Origin: Fibrobacterota bacterium
GTDB taxonomy: Bacteria; Fibrobacterota; Chitinivibrionia; Chitinivibrionales; Chitinispirillaceae
Assembly: GCA_023436205.1 (NCBI GenBank)
Contig: JAEZKC010000105.1
Span: forward strand, 1-64,000
Length of the DNA stretch: 64,000 nucleotides
Direction of reading: 5' to 3'
Positions within the stretch are counted from its first letter, which is position 1; every line of letters starts with the position of its first letter. Both the position numbers and the translations under genes were made by a program. Shown here in pieces: positions 9,608 through 17,875 of this stretch. Below the pieces are notes generated by a model. That model saw only the letters and a list, made by a program, of their open reading frames with translations. It made no database searches and was not told the DNA's origin.

Positions 9608-11528
9608 TTTGAATCTCCTTGAAGGGTAGTTTTACCTCGAAACGACTCCCGACAGGCTTTGCAGGAGTAAAAACAATATCCCCACCATGATCCCTCATGA
9701 TTTGCCTGGCGATGGTGAGTCCCAGCCCAGTTCCCCTTACTTTACTCGTGAGGGAATCATCCGCTCTGTAAAATTCTTCGAATATTTTCTGCGCATCTTT
9801 GGGTTTAATGCCGATTCCACGGTCTTCAACAGAAAGCACAGCTTGTCCGTTTTCACTTTTTACACTAACCTGAATCCATTTTTGATCTGAAGAGTACTTT
9901 TCGGCATTGGAGAGTATATTGAGGAAAACCTGCTTTACAGCTTCAGGATCAGCTTCCACGTAAACGGGGTCCTCAGGGATCATTGTCTCAATTGCAAATC
10001 CGCCATGTTCAAGACGAACCCGTTGGTTTTCAACCAGTTCACTTATAAGAGTTGCCAAATCGACAGTAGATTTATCATACGTGCGCTTACCTTTTCTGGA
10101 ACGTGAAAAATCGAGCACATTATTAATCAAACGGGTCAGCCTTTCCGTTTCAGACACCATGATATCCAGATACTTTCTCCTCTTCACCGGATCTGTCTGA
10201 CGGCCTTCGCGCAAAATCTCAGCAAAGAGTCTTATCGAGGTAAGGGGGGTCTTCAGTTCATGGGAAACATTGGCCACAAATGTGGTGCGCTGCTGGGCCA
10301 ACTGCAGTTCAGATTTGAGAGATCTGTAAATGAGAATACTTCCGGAAATAATAGATGCAAAAAAAATCATCACCAGCATTGCTATTACCAATTTAGTTAA
10401 ATGGGCCCGTTGAGCAATAAGTTCGGGTGAAGAGATGTAGGCTGCGACTTCCCAGCGAGGCAACAGCTCACTAATCTCTCTACTTACAAAAGGTAACTTC
10501 CAGTCATAAGTCCGGTTAAGAGAAGGATCCTGGATCGGGGAGCCTCTTTCGTTCAGTACAGTGAGTACCCGTGATGAATTGTACACTGGGGGCAGGAGTG
10601 AAACAATACGCTGAGTCAATTTGTTCACGTCAATTTCGCACCCGGCAATTTTATCGTCACCTAATTTTCTCCAGTAGAGAAGTATGAATTGATCATCCAT
10701 AACTCTGGGTATGAAACCGGATTGACTCTGTGCAATTATCTGTGAAAAACGCAGGCTTTCAGTTATATACATTGATTGAACCAGTTCCTTTTTAGTCACG
10801 GTTCTGGTTTTATCCTTCGGACGGGATTTTACCACACGAGAAGCAAGTTTACTTTTTTCATCGGCAATTTGATTGTAAATCTCCTCCTGAATCTCTCTGC
10901 TTTCCTCAAATTTACCAATGGCCTGACGTCTGGAAGCTGCGGAATTACTAAGCATTTGCGAAGGAGCCTGGGGAGCGCCAAACGATTCGGTAGATGGAGC
11001 GGGAGCAGCTGATGGTTTCATCTCAATGTCTGCATCGTCAGCCAGGATTTTTTCTGCATACTTTACTGCTACATTTTGATACACTTCCACCATTTTACGA
11101 TCCTGAAAAAGATCGGTGTTGGTTTTCAAAAAGGCGTTTTCTGGAGTGTTCTGCTTTGTTTCCTGTTCATCTGGAAAAAGGAATTTACCTTTTCTAAGAA
11201 ACAGGAAAGGTACTTTGACCAGAGATGAGGAGGATTTGATCTCCTGCAAATTAAAAGGATCGATTTTTCCTGCCTGAGAAAAGGTGGAATCCAGTTCAGC
11301 CTGAAGGTGTTCCAGGTCACCGACTATGAGCTCGGAAACATGAGCAAGTTCTGCCAGAAAAGTGGTCTCCAGCTGTTTTTCAAGGTAGGCTTCCTCCCTG
11401 ATCGAAGCACGGAGCGCCAATACACTAAGGACGATTCCAGGCCCCAAAACAAGAATCAAAAACAGCAGCACCAGCTTACGCGTGGCTTTCTGATCGTTCA
11501 ATTTTTTCAGTTTCAATGATAAACCCAC
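9597..11528 (-). CDS. Membrane sensor histidine kinase
   Basis: A 643-residue kinase. TM1 lies at about 18-38 and TM2 at about 372-396, so the sensor region between them (about 330 residues, partly helical and charged, with a Pro/Ala/Ser-rich stretch) is periplasmic and unusually long. The HisKA phospho-acceptor is H423 in NVSHELKTPLTS. The N box is NILSNAEKYS, G1 is DRGIGI and G2 is GTGLGLTI. No HAMP domain is obvious. The start appears to be GTG with a poor ribosome site; a slightly later start is possible. Its position after a VWA/peptidoglycan-binding protein and an L,D-transpeptidase suggests that it senses the state of the cell wall (inference). Confidence 0.92.
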   Translation of the reverse strand: MGLSLKLKKLNDQKATRKLVLLFLILVLGPGIVLSVLALRASIREEAYLEKQLETTFLAELAHVSELIVGDLEHLQAELDSTFSQAGKIDPFNLQEIKSSSSLVKVPFLFLRKGKFLFPDEQETKQNTPENAFLKTNTDLFQDRKMVEVYQNVAVKYAEKILADDADIEMKPSAAPAPSTESFGAPQAPSQMLSNSAASRRQAIGKFEESREIQEEIYNQIADEKSKLASRVVKSRPKDKTRTVTKKELVQSMYITESLRFSQIIAQSQSGFIPRVMDDQFILLYWRKLGDDKIAGCEIDVNKLTQRIVSLLPPVYNSSRVLTVLNERGSPIQDPSLNRTYDWKLPFVSREISELLPRWEVAAYISSPELIAQRAHLTKLVIAMLVMIFFASIISGSILIYRSLKSELQLAQQRTTFVANVSHELKTPLTSIRLFAEILREGRQTDPVKRRKYLDIMVSETERLTRLINNVLDFSRSRKGKRTYDKSTVDLATLISELVENQRVRLEHGGFAIETMIPEDPVYVEADPEAVKQVFLNILSNAEKYSSDQKWIQVSVKSENGQAVLSVEDRGIGIKPKDAQKIFEEFYRADDSLTSKVRGTGLGLTIARQIMRDHGGDIVFTPAKPVGSRFEVKLPFKEIQNGN

Positions 11529-11561
11529 ATTCGAACTTTTTTTAGAGTACGTTTCGGCATC

Positions 11562-12401
11562 TCATTTAGGACATAATGAAGGTCCGCAGATAATGACTTC
11601 CGTTCCGTTTCTGAATACCCCGGCTTCGTACAGTTCATCAATGTCTTCATTCCTCATGGCAACGCATCCCCAAGTCCAGTTGTTGCCGATACCACCGCCG
11701 TGAATGGTAATGTCCCCTCCAATACCGGCCCTCGTACCATGCACAAGAGGAACTGTACCATCTTTTACAGCCAAAGCATATCTTTTTCTATCTTCGGCGT
11801 TGGGGTAATCCAGCATGAAAGACTTATAAAACGCCGAATGCAAATTAGCATACAAAATTTTATAATTCCCTTCGGGAGTAGACTGTTGATCAAAATAGAG
11901 CTTACGCTCTTTAGGTCTGCTGCCAAGATTCATGGGGTATCTCTTAACCGGAATATCTCCTCGACGCACTTCAAGAAAATAGTTGATTTTGTTGATGTAA
12001 ATTGAAACGGGAACGTTGGTCAGGGAGGGAAGCATGATATCTGCGTTTGTGATGGAAGCCACATTGCTTGGAATGACTCCTCCATTAAGTTCAGTTGCAT
12101 CCATATAGTAATAGTAGGTGCAGTTATGAGCCAGATTTGTATCTGTATAGGTACCCTGTTTCAGGAAATCTGTAAGGTCAATAGTTGTTATGGGCAGCAG
12201 ATTCAAATCGAGCACATCGAGCTTTTCAATGTCAATGTATGATCTGTAGAGCGTAAGCAAACCGATATTGACAGATTTTGAAAATTTCCAGGTGACCTCT
12301 GCCTTACAGTCGGATTCTGCTCTCAACGACATATCAAGACGTGCTTTACTTTGAGCAAACAAAGACAAGTACAACAGGAAAATAGCACTACAGGTTTTCA
12401 T
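11562..12401 (-). CDS. L,D-transpeptidase (YkuD family), secreted
   Basis: 279 residues with a signal peptide (MKTCSAIFLLYLSLFAQSKA). The YkuD catalytic domain lies in the C-terminal half: H234 in ITIHGGG and C246 in WTWGCVAM, matching the family pattern HGxx...GC. These enzymes form 3-3 crosslinks in peptidoglycan or attach proteins to it. I chose the ATG at 12401 because it has GGAGGGATCTTT directly upstream and starts the signal peptide; the frame is open back to 12464, which would overlap the previous gene. It lies 49 bases after the VWA gene and 33 bases before the kinase gene, within one operon. Confidence 0.9.
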   Translation of the reverse strand: MKTCSAIFLLYLSLFAQSKARLDMSLRAESDCKAEVTWKFSKSVNIGLLTLYRSYIDIEKLDVLDLNLLPITTIDLTDFLKQGTYTDTNLAHNCTYYYYMDATELNGGVIPSNVASITNADIMLPSLTNVPVSIYINKINYFLEVRRGDIPVKRYPMNLGSRPKERKLYFDQQSTPEGNYKILYANLHSAFYKSFMLDYPNAEDRKRYALAVKDGTVPLVHGTRAGIGGDITIHGGGIGNNWTWGCVAMRNEDIDELYEAGVFRNGTEVIICGPSLCPK

Positions 12402-12450
12402 AAAGATCCCTCCGAAGCTGAGGAGTCCCGCAGAGCGGGACCCGGTATTT

Positions 12451-13995
12451 TCAATAGAGCTCAAGCTTTCTCAATGTTTCAGGACCTGCAACTCCATCAT
12501 CAGTCATGCCATTGCTTTTCTGATACTCCTTAACAGCCGCCTCAACTTCTTCAGTATAATTTCCGTCAATGGGACCATTGTACATATTATTGTCTTTGAG
12601 CTTTTCCTGCAGCTTTTGAACTTCACTTCCAGAATTGCCATTTTCAAGAATATATTTGCTCCGCTGACCCTTTTTGGCATAATACAGTGCCTGTTTGCGC
12701 TGCTTCACATACGATGATTTGGCCTCAGGAGCCTGAGCCGCCCTGTCCATATCCTTCTCTTCCATGGCAACAGCCTCCATTTTTTTACTGATTCTAATAT
12801 CAGACAAACTCGAATTGGCCTGGGAAAGCTTAGACTGCAATGCCACCATATTCTGACGAGCGAGCTCTTCCTGGCCCTGTTCAAAAAGCCTGACGTTCTT
12901 CTCGTGCTCATCCTCAGCCTCTATCAGGGTGACCTCGGCAAGAACAGGTTTGTTTTCTGAAGAGGCAACCTTAACCTTGCTTGAGGTAACTTCAACGGAG
13001 ATCGCTGAAGTATCCTTGCGAATTTTCCCACTTTCAGTTTCTTTCCAGGTATAATGTAATGTGCCAAGTTCCTTCTTTCCTTCGCTCAGGGCAGTGACTT
13101 TCAACTTCACCAGTACGGAACGGCTCTCTCCAGCATAGAAGGCGGATAGGGGAATGGAGGTGATACCGCGTTCAGTTGCACAATCATAACCGTAAACCTT
13201 TACACTTTTTACACAGCCAGATCCCCTGAACTGAATATTTATATTCTGAACAAGTGTTGAAGACAGGGAAGAAAGCTCCTGCCTGAAAATGGATTCCATC
13301 TGGGAAGGGCTTTCAACATAGTAATAGCGACCACTACCGTTCTCGGCGATTCCCTGCATGAGGTCCTCATCGTATTCAAGCCCCAGTCCGATTGTGGAAA
13401 TGGTCACTCCAGACTGACGGGCATTCCGGGCGAAACGATAGATGCTTGACCTGTCAGTAACTCCTTGATTGGCCAGTCCATCTGAGAGCAGAATTACCCG
13501 ATTAAGCTTTTCTTCACGAATGTATTTGCCGGTTTCCTCGATTCCTTCCTGCATACCTCCGCACAGGTTTGTGCTTCCCCGCGGCTCCAGCCTATCAATT
13601 GCTCTCTTTATCTGTGTTTTTGATGTTACTGCCGATGATGGCCAGAGCACCTTTATCCTGTCATCGTATTCAACAATGGATAGGCGGTCCTCTGATGTCA
13701 GATTATCAACTATAAACTTGGCAGCAGCCTTTGCATATTCCATTTTGCCTTTATCAGCCATCGATCCTGAACGATCTATCACCAGTCCCACATTGAGAGG
13801 TGTACGATTCTGATCTCTCGAAGCGAACTGATTCGGGGTCTCAAGCTTAATAACAACACTAATTTCCTGTTCCTGGTTTGCAAGAACAGAAGTACGGTCA
13901 AGTTCCGCATGACGCTTGAATACTGTATTTTGAGCCGCAACAATTCCGGTTAAAGCCGCCAGGGCTAAAGCAGATTTAAGTATCCGACTATTCAT
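12451..13995 (-). CDS. Secreted VWA-domain protein with C-terminal peptidoglycan-binding domain
   Basis: A 514-residue protein. A signal peptide (MNSRILKSALALAALTGIVAAQ) precedes a von Willebrand A domain (about 50-235) with an intact MIDAS (DRSGSM, then the downstream T and D positions). A beta-rich middle and a coiled, charged stretch follow. A PG_binding_1 domain occupies the last about 65 residues (VQKLQEKL ... GPIDGNYTEEVEAAVKEYQ ... DDGVAGPETLRKL). It is probably a periplasmic protein that binds the wall and a metal-dependent partner. The ATG at 13995 has GGAGGACACT upstream, while the frame is open to 14037 without a comparable site. It is the first gene of the operon that also encodes the L,D-transpeptidase and the two-component system. 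Confidence 0.9.
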   Translation of the reverse strand: MNSRILKSALALAALTGIVAAQNTVFKRHAELDRTSVLANQEQEISVVIKLETPNQFASRDQNRTPLNVGLVIDRSGSMADKGKMEYAKAAAKFIVDNLTSEDRLSIVEYDDRIKVLWPSSAVTSKTQIKRAIDRLEPRGSTNLCGGMQEGIEETGKYIREEKLNRVILLSDGLANQGVTDRSSIYRFARNARQSGVTISTIGLGLEYDEDLMQGIAENGSGRYYYVESPSQMESIFRQELSSLSSTLVQNINIQFRGSGCVKSVKVYGYDCATERGITSIPLSAFYAGESRSVLVKLKVTALSEGKKELGTLHYTWKETESGKIRKDTSAISVEVTSSKVKVASSENKPVLAEVTLIEAEDEHEKNVRLFEQGQEELARQNMVALQSKLSQANSSLSDIRISKKMEAVAMEEKDMDRAAQAPEAKSSYVKQRKQALYYAKKGQRSKYILENGNSGSEVQKLQEKLKDNNMYNGPIDGNYTEEVEAAVKEYQKSNGMTDDGVAGPETLRKLELY

Positions 13996-14057
13996 AGTGT
14001 CCTCCTCTATTGGTGTAGTGTTATAGGTTCTATACAAAACATACCAAACAAAAGAGG

Positions 14058-14101
14058 ATAGGTTGTCATACGAGTGTAAATGATTTGTAAAAGATTTGTA
14101 A
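14058..14101 (-). promoter_or_regulatory. Four contiguous 11-bp direct repeats upstream of the VWA-LDT-HK-RR operon
   Basis: Read on the minus strand: TTACAAATCTT (14101-14091), TTACAAATCAT (14090-14080), TTACACTCGTA (14079-14069) and TGACAACCTAT (14068-14058). The shared core is TKACAm, with a spacing of exactly 11 bases. PhoB/OmpR-family regulators bind tandem direct repeats with this spacing. Candidate -10 elements TATGTT (14043-14038) and TATAGA (14034-14029) follow. Autoregulation by the regulator encoded at 8909-9607 is the simplest reading. Confidence 0.7.
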
Positions 14102-14182
14102 AAACAGGAAGGTGGAATAGTTCAGCTGACTATACCATTTTAGATAAAGTAGCAGATTTTCGATTTTTTTGAATTATTACAC

Positions 14183-14794
14183 TTACCGGGCAGATTCAAA
14201 CTGTTTTTTCAGGAATTCCAAAGGATGTTCCATGTTCTTATCCAGCTGCTTTTTCGTAAGGCAGGCCAGGGCATAGGTTCTAAAGTGCCGATGCGGGAGT
14301 TTTGCGGTGGGTTGAAAATCCATTGGAGGACTTTTCATTACCTCAAAATGAACGTGATCGAATTGCCATCCGTACTTGTCCAATTCGCCTTTGTTAAAAT
14401 AACGAGCTATACGAGTATCAGTAGTCACTGAATCACCAGGCTTGACATCTATCCCGCTTACATGTTCATATACTGTCCAGATAAAACCGGAATCTTTGGG
14501 ATGTTTCACGATAATCTGCGCATAGGGTCCGTCATCCCGCATACTTATCACCATTCCCGGAGCAGCCGCAAAAATGGGTTGATTTTCGTAACTGCTGTCC
14601 GGCCTCACTATATCGACTCCGGTATGATGATGAGCCGGAATCCCGGGCCTTGCCTTGCGCATGACCCCAAAGGCCCCTATCGCAGTAAGGCGAATCTCCT
14701 CAATGCTCTCCCGATTTGAAACTGCTACCGGAACACGCCACTCTTGGGCGATACAGGGAATGAGAAGGAATATTATGAAGAGTGAAGTTTTCAT
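14183..14794 (-). CDS. Secreted M23-family (LytM-like) peptidase
   Basis: 203 residues. The signal peptide covers residues 1-16 and ends CIAQ. The LytM zinc motifs are present: HTGVD (HxxxD) near residue 57 and HVHFEV (HxH) near 150, with AAPGMVISM between them. M23 enzymes cut peptidoglycan cross-bridges; the short single-domain form suggests a periplasmic wall hydrolase. It is transcribed in the same direction as the VWA/transpeptidase operon, but a 187-base gap containing the 11-bp repeats separates them. The shared subject, cell-wall remodelling, supports a functional link. Confidence 0.85.
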   Translation of the reverse strand: MKTSLFIIFLLIPCIAQEWRVPVAVSNRESIEEIRLTAIGAFGVMRKARPGIPAHHHTGVDIVRPDSSYENQPIFAAAPGMVISMRDDGPYAQIIVKHPKDSGFIWTVYEHVSGIDVKPGDSVTTDTRIARYFNKGELDKYGWQFDHVHFEVMKSPPMDFQPTAKLPHRHFRTYALACLTKKQLDKNMEHPLEFLKKQFESAR

Positions 14795-14944
14795 GAAGCA
14801 ATATTCCGTATCTGTGAAAAGATTGAATATCGGAAAAACAACTGAAAAACAGAATATAAGACAGCCTTGGGTCCGGAGTCAAGCTGGGGGTAGATATTAA
14901 AAAGTAAGTAGTCAGAAGGCCCTTTGGTCTCAGGCTTCTGACCT

Positions 14945-16519
14945 CTAGTCAGTACTGGTATCTCCGGGGCGCTTGAAGCGGGTGAAATCGATCCCGTATT
15001 TGTTGATTTTATACTGAATGATTCGCTTGGTGGTCCCCAGAAGTTTTGCCGCTTCGGTCTGGTTGCCGTGGGTATCTTTAAGGGCGTCGGTGATGATTTC
15101 CTTTTCGTAGGCAGCCACCATATTCTCAAAAGTATCGGTGCGCTTACCCTGCAGAGACACATCTTTCATCTGCAGTGTTGGAGGAAGGTCGTGGCCATTT
15201 ATGACGTTCCCGGTGGACACGATGACCGCCCGCTCGATCACATTCTCCAGCTCCCGTACGTTACCGGGCCAGTGATATGCAGAAAGCATGTCAATAGCCG
15301 GCGTAGAGATACGGTCGATGCGTTTATCATGCAGTTTGGAATATTTGCGTACGAAATAATCAGCCAGAAGAAGAGCATCTGCTCCCCGTTCCCTGAGAGG
15401 CGGGAGAAGAATCGTAAATACATTTATTCTATAGTAAAGGTCTTCTCTGAAATGACTTTCCTTTACATCCTGCTCCAGATTACGATTTGTGGCACAGATA
15501 AGGCGCACACTCACCTTTATGGATTCTGTGCCGCCCACTCTCTGGAACTCCTTTTCCTGAATGGCACGAAGAAGCCGAGACTGGGCTGAAAGGGACATTT
15601 CTCCTATCTCATCAAGAAACAGTGTTCCTCCATCGGCAGCCTCAAAACGGCCGATTCTTTTGGAAGTTGCTCCTGTAAAAGAGCCCTTTTCATGCCCGAA
15701 CAGCTCGCTTTCCAGAAGAGATTCCGGAAGGGCAGCACAGTTCACAGCGATAAAGGGTCCTTCGGCACAGGGACTTTTCTGATGAATGGCGCGAGCCACC
15801 AGTTCCTTCCCGGTTCCCGTTTCACCCCTGATAAGCACATTTGTAATGGAAGGAGCGACCTGGGCAATCTGTCGATACACCTCGCGCATTGAACTGGAGT
15901 TGCCGATCATCAGATCTGGCTTTCCCTTGCTCTCCAGCGTACGGCGAAGTTCAAGGTTTTCCTTCTCCAGGGCATGAATCAGATCATACTGGCGCCTTCT
16001 GGTCTGCACTGCCTGAGCGATAAGATCAGAAACCGCTTCCAGGAACCGAAGCTCCCCCTCCAAAGTTACCGCATCATCAACGGCAACCTTATCCACTGAA
16101 AGAGCTCCAACCACTGTATTCCCTGCTTTGATAGGTACACAGAGAAAGGATAGATCCGACTGCTTGAGACCCTTACGGGCACCGGTCCGATCAAGAAACG
16201 TGGGTTCGCTGTCCAGAGTCGGAACCGCTATGGGACGGCCGGTGGCCACTACTCTGCCGGTAATGCCTTCTCCCGGCTTATACTTGCCCTTGCGTTTATT
16301 GTTCTCTGAAATCCCACGGGCCACATCAACCGCAAGCTCTTCATTATCGGGGCTGAGAATAGTAATCATGCCTCGCTTCATCCCGGCATTACTCTCAAGA
16401 ATCTCCAGAAGAGATGACATAATCTCTTCCAGTTCCTGACCAGAAGCAAGCAGGTGAGCAATCTGATAGATAACCGTTAAACCATTGAAGCTAAGATCAG
16501 ACTGAGCCTGAGAAGACAT
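14945..16519 (-). CDS. Sigma-54-dependent activator, GAF-AAA+-Fis (NifA-like)
   Basis: 524 residues. An N-terminal GAF domain (about 20-180) precedes the AAA+ domain (about 205-440) with Walker A GETGTGKE, the sigma-54 contact loop as GSFTGA, Walker B GGTLFLDEIGEM and an arginine-finger segment. A Fis-type helix-turn-helix follows at about 475-515 (GNQTEAAKLLGTTKRIIQYKI). It should drive open-complex formation at -24/-12 promoters. Two such promoter matches lie at 22890-22905 (before wza) and 23173-23188 (before the receiver gene), so this protein is probably the local activator of exopolysaccharide genes. The signal for the GAF domain is unknown. It is the last gene of the wza-wzc-asnB run. 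Confidence 0.93.
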   Translation of the reverse strand: MSSQAQSDLSFNGLTVIYQIAHLLASGQELEEIMSSLLEILESNAGMKRGMITILSPDNEELAVDVARGISENNKRKGKYKPGEGITGRVVATGRPIAVPTLDSEPTFLDRTGARKGLKQSDLSFLCVPIKAGNTVVGALSVDKVAVDDAVTLEGELRFLEAVSDLIAQAVQTRRRQYDLIHALEKENLELRRTLESKGKPDLMIGNSSSMREVYRQIAQVAPSITNVLIRGETGTGKELVARAIHQKSPCAEGPFIAVNCAALPESLLESELFGHEKGSFTGATSKRIGRFEAADGGTLFLDEIGEMSLSAQSRLLRAIQEKEFQRVGGTESIKVSVRLICATNRNLEQDVKESHFREDLYYRINVFTILLPPLRERGADALLLADYFVRKYSKLHDKRIDRISTPAIDMLSAYHWPGNVRELENVIERAVIVSTGNVINGHDLPPTLQMKDVSLQGKRTDTFENMVAAYEKEIITDALKDTHGNQTEAAKLLGTTKRIIQYKINKYGIDFTRFKRPGDTSTD

Positions 16520-16629
16520 GTGTTTCTACTCTCCAAAAAAGAAGAGGAAAATAGTTCATAACCGATTCGAATTCAATTGTTCAGTCAAAGGAGTGATTTC
16601 GCCGCAGAAAAAGTAATGTTGTGCAATCA

Positions 16630-17766
16630 TCAGGAAATAAGGTGCTGATCGTGCAGAGCAGGACTTTGCTGGCAGAGGGCGCGAACAGTATTGTACAGCT
16701 CGAAAGCAGAAACATAATGCAGTCTATATTTCCCAGATTGCCCGAAATCGGTTTCAAGGCATCGGTACAGGTCGTAAATTCCGGATTCACCAAACAGATA
16801 TCGCACCGTGGAATCCACTGCACCAAATGTGTGAAGTTTAATAAATACGTGATTGGGGGCGCCTTTTACCTGGATTGCACTTTCAACCCAGAGTTTGGCC
16901 CTGCTCCGACTGAAACGTCGACGATAACTGATTTCACTGTTTTCGAGCCGAGGAAAAAGCCCGTAACGACGATTTCCCCAATTGAACCCTATTGGGCCCT
17001 GTATGATCATCAGATCACGGTCATTCCAGTTATCCATTGAAACGGGTGTGCCTCTCTCGTGGGAAGCGGGAAAATCAACCGATCCAGAAGTGAAATATAT
17101 ACTGTTGATGATGGGAGGCTGGGTCAGATCGGGAGCAGTAGGATAGGTGAAATCTGCATAGCAGCCAGTTTGTTTGAGAATAAGCGATTCTCCATTGACT
17201 CCGCAGAATCGCCCGTCTGGCCGGCAATTATTGAGAGCCCCGCGGGCATGAATGAACCCGTAAGCGATTTTATCTTCGCTGTTTTTACGTAAAAGACCAT
17301 GGTGATGAAAAAGCACATCCCTGAACCCTTCAAGCTTCCTCCTGAAACCCTCGGCGGAATCGGACTCATGGCGAATTAACATCTCCACATCAGCCAACCC
17401 CTCCCGACACATTCTGGAAAGAGTATCTAGAAATCGGGGATTGTAATCGGATTCATCGTAGAAGAAGGTGTGCACCGGTTTTCGGCCGTGAGTGTCGGCA
17501 AAATGCGAGGCAAAACGGGTATACTCCCTGCACCATGTCACTATGCGATGCTCCGCAATCTCCTGACTCACCCCTCCCCAGTAAGGAGACATACGATTAC
17601 AAAAAGCAATATGCAGATGAACTGGTTCGCTTCCTCGCTTTATCGCCAGACGAGGCCTCTTCAGGTAAGCCCCCAGCCAGCGGTTCATCCTTGATTGACG
17701 AATATTCCGCACAACCAGAGCAACCGAAAGAGACAAGACCAGAAAAATGAGAATCCCAACTTCCAT
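16630..17766 (-). CDS. Membrane-anchored protein of unknown function in the exopolysaccharide operon
   Basis: 378 residues with one N-terminal membrane segment (about 4-20) and a large soluble domain. Visible features are VHTFFYDESDYNP (near 105), DVLFHHHGLLRK (near 155) and GFIHARGALNNCRPDGR (near 170). These His/Asp-rich patches would suit a metal-dependent glycan-modifying enzyme such as a polysaccharide deacetylase-like fold, but I cannot confirm that family. I chose the ATG at 17766 because AAGGA lies upstream; a TTG three codons earlier is weaker. It lies between asnB and the sigma-54 activator, all on one strand, so a role in polymer modification is likely. Confidence 0.6.
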   Translation of the reverse strand: MEVGILIFLVLSLSVALVVRNIRQSRMNRWLGAYLKRPRLAIKRGSEPVHLHIAFCNRMSPYWGGVSQEIAEHRIVTWCREYTRFASHFADTHGRKPVHTFFYDESDYNPRFLDTLSRMCREGLADVEMLIRHESDSAEGFRRKLEGFRDVLFHHHGLLRKNSEDKIAYGFIHARGALNNCRPDGRFCGVNGESLILKQTGCYADFTYPTAPDLTQPPIINSIYFTSGSVDFPASHERGTPVSMDNWNDRDLMIIQGPIGFNWGNRRYGLFPRLENSEISYRRRFSRSRAKLWVESAIQVKGAPNHVFIKLHTFGAVDSTVRYLFGESGIYDLYRCLETDFGQSGKYRLHYVSAFELYNTVRALCQQSPALHDQHLIS

Positions 17767-17875
17767 CAGCAATCCTTAGTAAAAATCGTGAACAAAGCTC
17801 GCATAAGAATGAAAAGCAAAAGACCTGCCATGAGGGCAAAATTGAAGCTCAAACGGAAGAACTGGCTCGAGCTCG

